Shown piece after piece: positions 33,496 to 42,550 of a stretch of DNA of 64,000 nt. How positions within the stretch are numbered: position 1 is the stretch's first letter; the number at the start of each line of letters is the position of its first letter. The notes under the pieces were generated by a model. It was not told the origin of the DNA, made no database searches, and was given only the letters and a program-made list of their open reading frames with translations. The translations under genes were made by a program, and so were the position numbers. The stretch is from CAXXOK01 sp963663285 (GTDB taxonomy: Bacteria; Bacillota; Clostridia; Christensenellales; Aristaeellaceae). The stretch spans positions 992,001 through 1,056,000 of the forward strand of contig CAXXNI010000002.1 of the NCBI GenBank assembly GCA_963663285.2. Reading direction: 5' to 3'.

Positions 33496-34879
33496 CGTTT
33501 TGTTGCTTTTTAGGCCGGTTTAGCTCCGATCGCATATATAGTATCGTCAACAGCAGGCTGCATACGCCCCAGCCAACCGGGTAAGCCAGTGCAACCGGTA
33601 TGAACGCATTGCCCAGCAGCATGTTAACATATAAGTAAAGTTGACGGAAGAATACAAATGAACCGAGCATTACAATTACCGGCGCCCGTGCTACGCCAAT
33701 GCCACGCAATGCGCCTGCAAAAATCTGGTTAAAGCACAGCAACAGGTAAAAAGGAGAAATGATCATTATAAACCTGCGTCCGTATTCCAGCACATCCTCT
33801 TCCTGCGTAAACATTGTCAGCAGCGTTCGGGAAAAGGTCATTACGATGATGCTCAAAATCGCGGTAATGATGAGCGACAACTTCAGCGCCTGATTAGCGC
33901 CCTTTCTGGCGCGGCGCAAATCTCCCGCGCCATAGTTTTGCCCAACAAACGTTGTGGATGCCATACCGATGCTTTGTACCGGTATCAGTATCAACCCATC
34001 CAGCTTGCTATAACTGGCCCAGCCCGCCATGCATGCCGAACCAAACCCGTTGATGTACCCCTGCACGAAAACATTGGAGAAAGAAGTAATCGCCTGCTGA
34101 ATCGCAGAAGGAATCCCAATGCGGATGATCTGCCTGAACATCTCCATGGAAAACCGCATCCGTTTCCATCGGATTCCGTACGGCGCATCTTCCTGCGTAA
34201 GGGAGATTAACACCAATGCTGCCGAAACAAGCTGCGCTATAATGGTAGCCAACGCCGCTCCGGCAACGCCCATATGGAAGAGTACGATAAACACCAAATC
34301 CAATATCGTATTAGTAATGGCCGATATACACAAAAAATAAAGCGGCCTGCGCGTGTCCCCAACCGCTTGCAATATACTCGCACCCAAGTTATATAGCAGC
34401 ACGCCCGATAGTCCGGCAAAATAAATCGTCAGGTATTGGCTGGAAAGCGGGAATACATCTTCCGGCGTACCCATCAGGTGAAGAGCCGTATCTACTATCA
34501 TCAAGCCCAGCAGCGTCATCACTACGCATAATGCCAGCGCAACGATAATAGTTGTATGTACGGCTTCGCGAAGTTTTTTATGATCATGCGCGCCGTATCG
34601 CTGCGATATGACAACGCTTGCCCCAACGCCAAGCCCTGCGCAAAACCCGACCAGCATGTTGATAATGCTTCCAGTGCTGCCAACGGCCGCCAGCGCTTCT
34701 TTCCCAACAAAACGGCCGACAATAATGGTATCAACCAGGTTGTACAGCTGCTGGAATAACAGCCCAATCGCCATAGGGATAGCATATTCCATCAAATGCC
34801 GCCAAATCACACCCCGTGTCATATCCGCATCAGTCTTGCGAAATAATTTCTGCGTCTTGCTCTTCTCCTTTCGCAACAT
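33473..34879 (-). CDS. MATE family efflux transporter
   Basis: Integral membrane drug or metabolite exporter driven by Na+ or H+. The 468-residue protein has about twelve membrane segments in two homologous halves. Typical features are the opening IPMAIGLLFQQLYNLVDTII VGRF region, GSTGSIINMLVGF, and the second-half GIPSAIQQAITSFSNVFVQG. The N-terminal 20 residues are charged and cytoplasmic. The ATG at 34879 has only a weak ribosome site; no better start is apparent. It is transcribed divergently from the YbaK gene. Substrate not predictable. Confidence 0.9.
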   Translation of the reverse strand: MLRKEKSKTQKLFRKTDADMTRGVIWRHLMEYAIPMAIGLLFQQLYNLVDTIIVGRFVGKEALAAVGSTGSIINMLVGFCAGLGVGASVVISQRYGAHDHKKLREAVHTTIIVALALCVVMTLLGLMIVDTALHLMGTPEDVFPLSSQYLTIYFAGLSGVLLYNLGASILQAVGDTRRPLYFLCISAITNTILDLVFIVLFHMGVAGAALATIIAQLVSAALVLISLTQEDAPYGIRWKRMRFSMEMFRQIIRIGIPSAIQQAITSFSNVFVQGYINGFGSACMAGWASYSKLDGLILIPVQSIGMASTTFVGQNYGAGDLRRARKGANQALKLSLIITAILSIIVMTFSRTLLTMFTQEEDVLEYGRRFIMIISPFYLLLCFNQIFAGALRGIGVARAPVIVMLGSFVFFRQLYLYVNMLLGNAFIPVALAYPVGWGVCSLLLTILYMRSELNRPKKQQNENTPQPQ

Positions 34880-34978
34880 GTTTCAATGAAGCATAGCACA
34901 ACCTTTGTGAAGGGTCAACGCTCGAAAACCATTTATCATGAACAATCACGTTTTGTTATTCTCCCCATACAAGCGCGA

Positions 34979-35007
34979 TTGCGCCATAGGACTGTATTTG
35001 CTATAAT
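34979..35007 (+). promoter_or_regulatory. SigmaA-type promoter of the YbaK-family gene
   Basis: TTGCGC (34979-34984), 17 bases, TATAAT (35002-35007), about 36 bases before the ATG. Confidence 0.6.
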
Positions 35008-35042
35008 AAACACCGTTTCCCAAAGAATTGGAGATGACCCCT

Positions 35043-35510
35043 ATGGATATCAAGACAAATGTTATGCGTGTGCTGGAGAGCAAGCAAATTCCATACCAAC
35101 GTTATGAATTATCTGCTAAACAGGCGCTTAGCGGCGTAGAGATGGCCGATCATCTGGGCCTGCCACAGGAGAGAGTGTTTAAAACGCTTGTAACAGTGGG
35201 TAAAAGTGGGCAGTACTATGTGTTTATGATTCCCGTAGCATTGGAATTGAACCTGAAAAGCGCCGCCAAAGCAGCGAACGAAAAAGCGATAACAATGATT
35301 AAAGCGCGTGAACTGCTTCCGTTGACCGGTTATGTACACGGCGGCTGTTCGCCTATCGGTATGAAAAAGGGATTCCCTACCTTTATTGACGCCAGTGCGC
35401 AAGCTATGGACACCATCATTTTCAGCGCAGGTAAAATCGGCTATCAGGTGGAGATTCCTTTAGCCGCGCTGCAATCTGTTATGCCGGTAACGCCTGCTCC
35501 CCTTACGTAA
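35043..35510 (+). CDS. ybaK: Cys-tRNA(Pro)/Cys-tRNA(Cys) deacylase, YbaK/EbsC family
   Basis: Trans-editing enzyme that hydrolyses mischarged Cys-tRNA(Pro). The 155-residue protein has LGLPQERVFKTLVTVGKSG, the central strand VFMIPVALELNLKSAAKA, and the signature VHGGCSPIGMKKGFPTFID, including the conserved GGxSPxG loop and the catalytic-site Lys. The frame extends to a TTG at 35028, but the ATG at 35043 is favoured because GGAG lies nine bases upstream. It is a single-gene unit with its own promoter, divergent from the MATE gene. Confidence 0.9.
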   Translation: MDIKTNVMRVLESKQIPYQRYELSAKQALSGVEMADHLGLPQERVFKTLVTVGKSGQYYVFMIPVALELNLKSAAKAANEKAITMIKARELLPLTGYVHGGCSPIGMKKGFPTFIDASAQAMDTIIFSAGKIGYQVEIPLAALQSVMPVTPAPLT

Positions 35511-35790
35511 TCCTGTCGTTACTGTCTTTCCCCGTGAAAAACCCTGCTTGTCAGGTTTTCCTTTTTTTGATATGCTTTCGGTGTCATCGGATAGCTCTGT
35601 ATAATCATGGTTTTTCCTTTGTTTGGGGGGCATACCGCAGTAACTACTGCCTGTTACACTTCCCAATTAAACTTTAGCAATCATCCTATCGTTAATGTAT
35701 CTTTGACTATAATAGCTTATGGCAAGTTCCATAGGAACCAATGTGTACCCCGTTCAACTGCCCAATCATAAATATAATGGAGGAACATCC

Positions 35791-36495
35791 ATGCGTCTGC
35801 AAAAATATCTGGCTCAATGCGGAGTTGCTTCCCGCCGTACAGCGGAGAAAATGATACAAGAGGGCCGCGTAAGTGTGGACGGCCAGGCCGTAACTGTTAT
35901 GGGCGTTTCCGTTGAAGCGGGTCAACTGGTTACCGTGGATGGCAAGCCTGTTCTTCCGGAGGCGGAAAAGCACTACGTTCTTTACCATAAACCCGCCGGT
36001 GAAGTAACCACCGTTACCGACCCCAAGGGGCGGGCAACCGTATTGGATAAATTTCGCGATTTTCCCGTAAGGCTATACCCGGTCGGCCGGTTGGATTACG
36101 ACAGTGAAGGTTTACTGCTCATGACCAATGACGGCGACCTGACCGAGCGGCTTTTGCACCCCTCCCGTGAAGTGGATAAAGCTTATTTGGCACGGGTCAG
36201 CCAACAGGTATCCTCGCAGGAGGCGAGCCTGTTGGAGCGCGGCGTTGTAATCGACGGCCGGAAAACCAGTCCCGCTAAAGTACGCATACTCAGCGTTACC
36301 CCGCTTTATACTGATATGATCGTCACCATTCATGAAGGGCGCAACCGGCAGGTGCGTAAAATGGTTGCCGCGATCGGCCATCAAGTTGTAATGCTCCGGC
36401 GCATCCGTTTCGGTCCGCTAAAACTGGGCGATTTGCCCCGCGGCATGTGGCGGGAACTAACGCCCGAAGAAATAAACGCCTTACAAAAGCTATAA
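35791..36495 (+). CDS. rluB: rRNA pseudouridine synthase, RsuA/RluB family
   Basis: Converts a uridine of rRNA to pseudouridine; RluB acts on the peptidyl-transferase region of 23S rRNA. The S4 domain (RLQKYLAQCGVASRRTAEKM) is followed by VLYHKPAGEVTTVTDPKGR and the catalytic motif PVGRLDYDSEGLLLMTNDG with the essential Asp. HEGRNRQVRKM is also typical. The frame is open from 35719, but the ATG at 35791 follows AATGGAGGAACATCC and fits the family start. Length 234 residues. A TATAAT sits at 35709-35714 without a good -35. Confidence 0.93.
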   Translation: MRLQKYLAQCGVASRRTAEKMIQEGRVSVDGQAVTVMGVSVEAGQLVTVDGKPVLPEAEKHYVLYHKPAGEVTTVTDPKGRATVLDKFRDFPVRLYPVGRLDYDSEGLLLMTNDGDLTERLLHPSREVDKAYLARVSQQVSSQEASLLERGVVIDGRKTSPAKVRILSVTPLYTDMIVTIHEGRNRQVRKMVAAIGHQVVMLRRIRFGPLKLGDLPRGMWRELTPEEINALQKL

Positions 36496-36577
36496 GAGGC
36501 TCATTCAATTAATGCTGCATTTCCCCTATGGATGAATGCAACCTGTTGCGTAAAGTCTACCGCCACAGGAGGTACAT

Positions 36578-37432
36578 ATGAGTGCATATCAATGCTGGCT
36601 TACCCAAAAAGAACAATTGCAAGCCAATCTGCAAGCATCGCAGGAAGCCCCGGCCACAGTCCACCTCATTCGCCGTGCGTTGGCGCAAGTAGAACAGAAT
36701 ACCATGGCCGAGCAACAGGATGATTCCCTGCGACAACAGGTGGGGATTTTGTTTTCGTGTATCAAAACCTCGTTGACACTGTTGGAAGTGCCCATGAGCA
36801 CAAACACCTGGGTAGCGCAGCCGCTTGCTGCTGCCGGAAAACCAAAGCAAAAGCGAAATACGGCACGCTTTTTACTGCCCGCTTGTGCGGTGCAGGCAGC
36901 TGTAGGTGTTTTCGCTTATTTAAAGGACGAACCGCTGCTGTGGATTCCGTTAGCCGGCGCACTGATTGCCACAATTATCGGATGGCTGCAATCGCGCCGT
37001 TCCCCCGCACCGCAGCTTCCGCAGGATCGTGTAAAAGTAACCGTTACCCCCGATAGGGATAGACTTTTTCAGGTCATCGACGCACAAATGAAAGCGATTG
37101 ACCGCTTTACGAACGATTTTGCCTATCTAAACGAGCAGATTGCCCTGCGCAGCGCATCGCCGGAGACACAGGACATCGCTTTGTTGGCGGAACTGATGCA
37201 GGCTGTTTGTGAATGCGAAGGTGAATCCGGCGAAGATGCTGTTGCCGCAGCAAGGTTACTGCTGGCTGGCCGCGGGGTGCGTGCGGAAGCCTATAACGCG
37301 GAGATTGCAGGTAGTTTTACCATTTTACCAAGTTTAAACGAAACACGTACGCTGGTGCCGGCGCTGGTTTCGCAAAAAGACGGTTCGCTGCTTTTCCGGG
37401 GGACTGCCGCCGTGCAGGAAGCGCCGCATTAA
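36578..37432 (+). CDS. GrpE-like membrane protein paired with an Hsp70
   Basis: Not confidently recognised. The 284-residue protein has an N-terminal helical, Gln/Ala-rich part (1-75), two membrane segments forming a hairpin at about 96-115 and 121-139, then a helical segment (VIDAQMKAIDRFTNDFAYLN) and a hydrophobic C-terminal part (FTILPSLNETRTLVPALVS). The helix-then-beta ending next to an Hsp70 recalls GrpE-type nucleotide-exchange factors, but no GrpE signature is firm. The ATG follows CACAGGAGGTACAT. It lies 53 bases upstream of the Hsp70-like gene, so the two should be cotranscribed. Confidence 0.7.
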   Translation: MSAYQCWLTQKEQLQANLQASQEAPATVHLIRRALAQVEQNTMAEQQDDSLRQQVGILFSCIKTSLTLLEVPMSTNTWVAQPLAAAGKPKQKRNTARFLLPACAVQAAVGVFAYLKDEPLLWIPLAGALIATIIGWLQSRRSPAPQLPQDRVKVTVTPDRDRLFQVIDAQMKAIDRFTNDFAYLNEQIALRSASPETQDIALLAELMQAVCECEGESGEDAVAAARLLLAGRGVRAEAYNAEIAGSFTILPSLNETRTLVPALVSQKDGSLLFRGTAAVQEAPH

Positions 37433-37485
37433 TAGACTTGCTTCCTCCCCCAATATGCACCTGTCTACTGTAATAAGGAGAAAAC

Positions 37486-39375
37486 ATGCATTATATTGGT
37501 TTTGATTTAGGCGACGGGGAGAGCGCCGTCGCACTTTTTCAACAGGGTTCAGCCATTGAGCCGATTATACAGCCGATTGTAGGCAGCAAAAGCATCATCT
37601 CCGCTGTGGGTTTGCTCAATGGCGAGATCGTCATTGGTGAGCAAGCCTATACCAGTGTCATGGCGGATGATTTAAGCGTACGCTTTAAAAGCCGCTTCAC
37701 CGACGACCCGCGCAGCTATGATACGATCGTCCGCTTTGTGAAGGGCATTTTACAAGCGCTCCGCGATGCAGATGCCTATCAGGATGATGACCGTTTTGTC
37801 GTCGGGTGTCCAGCCGGATGGAACGCCGCAGCACGCGCCCGTTATGCTGATTTGCTCGTCCGGGCGGGCGTTCGCGCCCCGCAGGTCATCTCCGAATCCC
37901 GTGCGGCGTTTCTATATGCTAAGTATGCTAAAACCATTGCACTCGATTTGGAGCTTCTGCGGCAAAGCGCTTTGGTAATCGATTTGGGCAGCTCTACGCT
38001 GGATTTTGCGTATATAGTTGACGGCCGGGAAACCGGAGTCGGCACTTTCGGCGATACGCATCTGGGCGGCGGTTTGCTGGATGCGGCAATTTTAAAGCGT
38101 GCCGTAGAACGGAGCCGTGAAAGTAACGCTATTGAAGCTGTTTTTGCAAAAAGCCGCAGTTGGTACAGCTATTGCGAATTGGCAGCCCGAAAGGTAAAGG
38201 AACAATATTACAGCGCGCTTTCACAGGAAACTGCTCCGTCATTTAGTAAAAGCTTGCGTATTTATTATGATGGTGTACAAAAAATAACGCTTACTATGGA
38301 TGCTGCGGAAGCGGAAGCCATTGAAAATGAAGCCTTGGAATCACTGAATGGCATCAGTTTTTCCCGTGCGCTTCAACTGTCACTTGACAACGCTAAAATG
38401 GTTACGATGGATCATCCGCCAAAGCTGGTGCTTCTTACCGGCGGCGCATCGCGGATGCCAATCGTACAAAAGCAGTGCCGTGATTTATTTACCGATGCTG
38501 TGATTGTGTTGTGTCCGGAACCGGAATTCTCCATTGCCAAAGGCCTGGCTTATGCAGGCTGGGTGGATGATAACCTACGCGCGTTTCGCAAAGCGATTCG
38601 GGAGGAAGTCACCCCCGAGAGAATCGGTAATGTCGCCAAAAGTGCACTGCCGGAATTGATACCGGGCGTTGCAGGTGCATTGACGGAATTAACCCTTACC
38701 GAAGCCGCCATTCCCATTGCAACCGCATGGCAAAACGGAGACATTGATACGCTGGAACAAATGAACGATCAGATGCAGCGCCGTATTGAACGCGTGCTTG
38801 CTTCCCCTATGGCCGTTGAGGCGCTCTCCCCCATACTATCGCAATGGATGAGCGGGCTGACCAGCGAATTGCAAACAATGATCGATCCAATTTGTGATCG
38901 GTATCAGGTACCCAGAGAAGAAATGAAACTTGTTTTTTCCCCGAGCGGCGATTCCGCAACGCTGAAGCTTGGCGCAAAGGAGCTGATGGGCTTCCCGCTC
39001 ATCGGCGCGCTGGTCGGTGTTAGCCTCAGTGTTGTCGGTGCGCTGCTTTGCGGCGGCGGCGGCGTAGCTTTAATTGCGACAGGACCTCTGGGTTTGCTGG
39101 CGGGCGCTGCTGTCGGAGCCGTCATCGCCGCCTTCGGCTGGCCTGCTGTCAGCGGCATGTTGATGCGCGCTAAACTGCCGCGTATCCTGCGCATGGCAAA
39201 CGTTGAAAAACGCCTGCGCAGCGAAAGCACCCGAAAGACGATACGGGATGCTTTGATCCGCGAACTCGGTAAAAAAGATGGCGAGTTTTCGCAAAAAATC
39301 ATCAAGGGCTTCACAACCGCCTTTCAGCAATACCTGTACCAGACGGCGCAGGAAGCAGAAATTCCAATTCAATAA
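37486..39375 (+). CDS. Hsp70-like ATPase with a C-terminal membrane hairpin
   Basis: Actin-fold chaperone-type ATPase of 629 residues. Nucleotide-binding motifs are present: phosphate-1 YIGFDLGDGESAVAL (4-17), FVVGCPAGWNAAARARYADL, phosphate-2 LVIDLGSSTLDFAYI, GDTHLGGGLLDAAIL, and adenosine motif LVLLTGGASRMPIV. DnaK's beta-sandwich substrate domain is not seen. Instead the C-terminal part (380-629) is helical and includes a glycine-rich hydrophobic hairpin at about 501-557 (FPLIGALVGVSLSVVGALL, then GPLGLLAGAAVGAVIAAF), then a basic amphipathic tail. It is likely membrane-inserted and works with the preceding gene product. The ATG follows AAGGAGAAAAC. Confidence 0.85.
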   Translation: MHYIGFDLGDGESAVALFQQGSAIEPIIQPIVGSKSIISAVGLLNGEIVIGEQAYTSVMADDLSVRFKSRFTDDPRSYDTIVRFVKGILQALRDADAYQDDDRFVVGCPAGWNAAARARYADLLVRAGVRAPQVISESRAAFLYAKYAKTIALDLELLRQSALVIDLGSSTLDFAYIVDGRETGVGTFGDTHLGGGLLDAAILKRAVERSRESNAIEAVFAKSRSWYSYCELAARKVKEQYYSALSQETAPSFSKSLRIYYDGVQKITLTMDAAEAEAIENEALESLNGISFSRALQLSLDNAKMVTMDHPPKLVLLTGGASRMPIVQKQCRDLFTDAVIVLCPEPEFSIAKGLAYAGWVDDNLRAFRKAIREEVTPERIGNVAKSALPELIPGVAGALTELTLTEAAIPIATAWQNGDIDTLEQMNDQMQRRIERVLASPMAVEALSPILSQWMSGLTSELQTMIDPICDRYQVPREEMKLVFSPSGDSATLKLGAKELMGFPLIGALVGVSLSVVGALLCGGGGVALIATGPLGLLAGAAVGAVIAAFGWPAVSGMLMRAKLPRILRMANVEKRLRSESTRKTIRDALIRELGKKDGEFSQKIIKGFTTAFQQYLYQTAQEAEIPIQ

Positions 39376-39500
39376 TGTATCCATAATCAAGCGGATGGAT
39401 TGATTCCGTCCGCTTAATTATGGTTAGGTTCTTTTATAATAGCAAAACGATATGTTCTTTTTTACGATGCCCTCCTCCTTGTATTTTTCCTGTTCGTCCC

Positions 39501-39529
39501 TTGAAAACAGTATGTAAAGCCGATACAAT
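39501..39529 (+). promoter_or_regulatory. SigmaA-type promoter of icd
   Basis: TTGAAA (39501-39506), 17 bases, TACAAT (39524-39529), about 45 bases before the ATG. Confidence 0.7.
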
Positions 39530-39575
39530 ACAATAGAATCCCATACTGTGGGAATTTTCAGAAAGGGACAACGTA

Positions 39576-40784
39576 ATGGAGAAAATCAAAATGACGACGC
39601 CGCTCGTCGAAATGGACGGCGACGAAATGACGCGCGTATTGTGGCAAAAAATCAAAGATCAGTTGATTTTGCCCTACGTGGATCTGAAAACGGAATATTA
39701 TGATCTTGGTCTCAAGCACAGGGATGAGACCGACGACCAAGTAACCGAAGACAGCGCACTGGCCACCAAGCGGCTGGGCGTAGCCGTAAAATGCGCAACC
39801 ATCACCCCCAACGCACAACGGGTGAAAGAGTATGATTTGAAACAGATGTGGAAAAGCCCGAACGGCACCATCCGCGCGATTCTGGATGGTACCGTTTTTC
39901 GTGCTCCCGTGCTGGTAGAGGGCATCCATCCTTGCGTTATCAATTGGAAAAAGCCCATTATCATCGCCCGCCACGCCTATGGCGACTTGTATAAGAACGT
40001 TGAATACCGCGTACCCGGCAAGGGATTGGCGGAAATGTGCTTTACTGATGAAAGCGGCGAAGAAGTCCGCCTGCCCATTCACCAGTTTGATAGCCCCGGC
40101 GTTATTCGCGGCATGCACAACACCGACAGCAGCATCGAAAGCTTTGCGCATTCCTGCTTCCGGTATGCTTTGGAAGTGAAACAGGATCTGTGGTTTTCTA
40201 CCAAGGATACCATTTCTAAAACCTATGATCATCACTTTAAAGATGTTTTTAATGATCTGTATGAAAACACCTATAAAGCGGATTTTGAAAAAGCCGGCAT
40301 CAGCTATTTCTATACCTTGATTGATGATGCTGTGGCCCGCGTCATCCGCAGCGAAGGCGGCTTCATCTGGGCGATGAAGAACTATGACGGCGATGTTATG
40401 AGCGATATGCTTGCTACTGCGTTCAGCAGTCTGGCGATGATGACCAGCGTGCTGGTTTCTCCGCACGGCCAGTTTGAATACGAAGCGGCACACGGCACAG
40501 TTACGCGGCACTATTACCGTCACCTGAAAGGTGAAGAAACAAGCACCAACCCGGTGGCAACCATATTCGCCTGGACCGGCGCACTCAGCAAGCGCGGCGA
40601 ACTGGATGGCCTTACCGCGTTGAGCGAATTTGCCGCAATGCTTGAAAAGGCAACCATTGCTACGATTGAAAGTGGCAAGATGACCAAGGATCTTGTGCTG
40701 CTCTTCTCCGGCAAAGCGCAAGCGCTTAATAGCGAGGATTTCCTATCCGCCATTGCAGAAACCCTGCAAACCATGATGGCGTAA
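39576..40784 (+). CDS. icd: NADP-dependent isocitrate dehydrogenase (homodimeric, eukaryotic-like subfamily)
   Basis: Oxidative decarboxylation of isocitrate to 2-oxoglutarate, supplying NADPH and glutamate precursors. The 402-residue protein begins TPLVEMDGDEMTRVLWQKIK and has KCATITPNAQRVKEY, MWKSPNGTIRAILDGTVFR, FMWAMKNYDGDV-like IWAMKNYDGDVMSDM, and YEAAHGTVTRHYYRH, all typical of the subfamily shared with eukaryotic cytosolic enzymes. The ATG follows GAAAGGGACAACGTA. It is a single-gene unit with promoter and terminator; no other TCA-cycle gene adjoins. Confidence 0.95.
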   Translation: MEKIKMTTPLVEMDGDEMTRVLWQKIKDQLILPYVDLKTEYYDLGLKHRDETDDQVTEDSALATKRLGVAVKCATITPNAQRVKEYDLKQMWKSPNGTIRAILDGTVFRAPVLVEGIHPCVINWKKPIIIARHAYGDLYKNVEYRVPGKGLAEMCFTDESGEEVRLPIHQFDSPGVIRGMHNTDSSIESFAHSCFRYALEVKQDLWFSTKDTISKTYDHHFKDVFNDLYENTYKADFEKAGISYFYTLIDDAVARVIRSEGGFIWAMKNYDGDVMSDMLATAFSSLAMMTSVLVSPHGQFEYEAAHGTVTRHYYRHLKGEETSTNPVATIFAWTGALSKRGELDGLTALSEFAAMLEKATIATIESGKMTKDLVLLFSGKAQALNSEDFLSAIAETLQTMMA

Positions 40785-40856
40785 ACTTAATTTTATCAGT
40801 AACCAGTCATGCCTCACCCGCTTAGGGTTAGCAGAGACAAGCTCTATTGGGATTTT

Positions 40857-40888
40857 AAAAAGCCGGCGCCTAAATGACGCTGGCTTTT
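40857..40888. terminator. Bidirectional terminator between icd and the GGDEF gene
   Basis: AAAAGCCGGCG / CGCTGGCTTTT around a nine-base loop, with a T-run on the + strand and A-run on the left. One G-T pair in the stem. Confidence 0.78.
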
Positions 40889-40919
40889 CTTTTGTTTCAT
40901 TGGATGTAAAAGCAATTAC

Positions 40920-42122
40920 TTACAGATAAACAGGGTTAACATCCCCGAGCAACCCAGCGGCTTTTGTCCCTTTGCCCGCATGTTCTTTCTTAGCACACTT
41001 CACAGCGTACATGCGCTGATCAGCCACATTCAGCATCGCGTCCACCGTATTGGTAACTGCCGGGTCAAAGTTTGCACAACCAGCGCTTAAAGCAAGTTTA
41101 AACGGCTCATGGGTCGTCGCATTATAAGCGCCGATCTGCCGGTCAATTTCACGGATGATATTCTCCGGTGTAAAATCACTTTTTTCATGCCCAATAATCA
41201 AAAATTCATCTCCGCCAAGCCGTGCAATAAAACAGTCATGGTGTAAACAAACCATTTTCAGTATTTCGGCAATAGCGATAAGCGCACGATCGCCGCTTGT
41301 ATGGCCATAACGGTCATTGATGCCCTTGAAGCCATCCGCATCCATCATAATTAAAAACAATGACGCATCCGCTTCGTTGGAATTAATTTTCATGCCCAGA
41401 TACCGATCCAGTTTTCTGCGGTTATTCAAGCCTGTTAATGGATCGGTTAAGATTTGGCGGTTAAGCACATTGGTGTAGACAAGGATAATGGAGAGTACGA
41501 CGCTTAGCCAAATAAGGGAAACGCCATAATATTGCCATTGCAGCGCACCCCCAATGAGCGGCGGAATTATGAACATCGCCATGTAGCGGTATTCCGTACG
41601 TTCTACTGACGATGTACGCTGCATTGCTTTGCTTATCACCATAAAAAGGGAGATAATCCCATACATGTACATAAGAACCATGTATACAAAGAACAAGTCG
41701 CCGCGGTGATACACATTTGCAGAATCTATGCTGTACACCAATGGGGTATACAGGTTGAACAGCAACAAAAAAATGTTCAGTAAAATCGGCAATAAATACA
41801 GCGGTGTTCTTTTCCGAAAGCCACGTTCGTCCATATTGACGCGAAGATCGCAATACATCACCCATAAACAGGTAATCATCGGCGCAATCGCAAAGCCCAG
41901 TGAATAGCTAAGCTGTTGCAAAACATGGCTGCCGGGAAAGTTAACGCCATCCAGTACCCATTGTCCGATATCCATTAATTGTTCTAATATGGCAGCGAGT
42001 AGAATGCCGTTGAATATTTTATCGTCCAACGACAGATTTCCAGCCCTTTTTTGGTTGAATAAGAAGAATAAAAGCAAAATGATGCCAAAGATATTCATTT
42101 GCACATAAGAAAAAACACACAT
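40920..42122 (-). CDS. Membrane-bound GGDEF diguanylate cyclase
   Basis: Predicted synthesis of the second messenger cyclic di-GMP. Residues 1 to about 225 carry roughly seven membrane segments in an unnamed sensor region. The GGDEF domain follows: LTDPLTGLNNRRKLDRYL, MMDADGFKGINDRYGHTSGD, and the active-site RLGGDEFLII, which is intact. No inhibitory RxxD site precedes it clearly. The 400-residue product starts at an ATG after GAGGTGAAAGTAG. A single gene; the signal sensed is unknown. Confidence 0.92.
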   Translation of the reverse strand: MCVFSYVQMNIFGIILLLFFLFNQKRAGNLSLDDKIFNGILLAAILEQLMDIGQWVLDGVNFPGSHVLQQLSYSLGFAIAPMITCLWVMYCDLRVNMDERGFRKRTPLYLLPILLNIFLLLFNLYTPLVYSIDSANVYHRGDLFFVYMVLMYMYGIISLFMVISKAMQRTSSVERTEYRYMAMFIIPPLIGGALQWQYYGVSLIWLSVVLSIILVYTNVLNRQILTDPLTGLNNRRKLDRYLGMKINSNEADASLFLIMMDADGFKGINDRYGHTSGDRALIAIAEILKMVCLHHDCFIARLGGDEFLIIGHEKSDFTPENIIREIDRQIGAYNATTHEPFKLALSAGCANFDPAVTNTVDAMLNVADQRMYAVKCAKKEHAGKGTKAAGLLGDVNPVYL

Positions 42123-42550
42123 CTACTTTCACCTCACTCCCTGTAAAATCACAGGTTCTTCACAACCGCACTTCTGGATTCGCTGCTCACTTATATGTCG
42201 ATATGTGATCCTTACGTAATATAGGAATACAATCTACATGCCTCTATATATGGCGAAAATTTTTTCTTATCGTCATTTATCATATCAGAATCCGTTGTAG
42301 CGTACAAGTTTATTTTTCGTACTCCTGTTTTTGTGTCTTTCGTCCATTACTTCATTGCAATTATAGTGTAGGAATATGTTTACTAAAAACCATTCAAGCT
42401 AAATCCGGTTCAGCTTTTCGTCTTGTAAATTTGCTTGACATGCGATGTATTTTTACTTACGATATCTTTATTGAAACTCTGCTTTCTTTTTCATCTTCAT
42501 CGCATTTTATGGTATGTATTTGCCTGCAACTATGATGACAGAGGTATATT
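42123..42550 (+). other. Intergenic stretch between divergent genes
   Basis: About 430 A+T-rich bases between the GGDEF gene and the small membrane-protein gene. No gene or RNA recognised; a probable promoter lies at 42435-42463. Confidence 0.4.
42435..42463 (+). promoter_or_regulatory. Possible promoter of the 216-residue membrane protein
   Basis: TTGACA (42435-42440), 17 bases, TACGAT (42458-42463). The -35 is perfect and the -10 matches four of six. Confidence 0.5.

Noticed and set aside
39389..39416. Inverted repeat after the Hsp70-like gene as a terminator
   Set aside because: AAGCGGATGG / CCGTCCGCTT can pair, but no T-run follows and the stem has a mismatch-like pair, so termination there is doubtful.
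39558..40721. 387-codon frame on the minus strand opposite icd
   Set aside because: It is the exact antisense of a clear isocitrate dehydrogenase gene, lacks a ribosome site, and its product is rich in His, Phe and Cys as expected of shadow frames.
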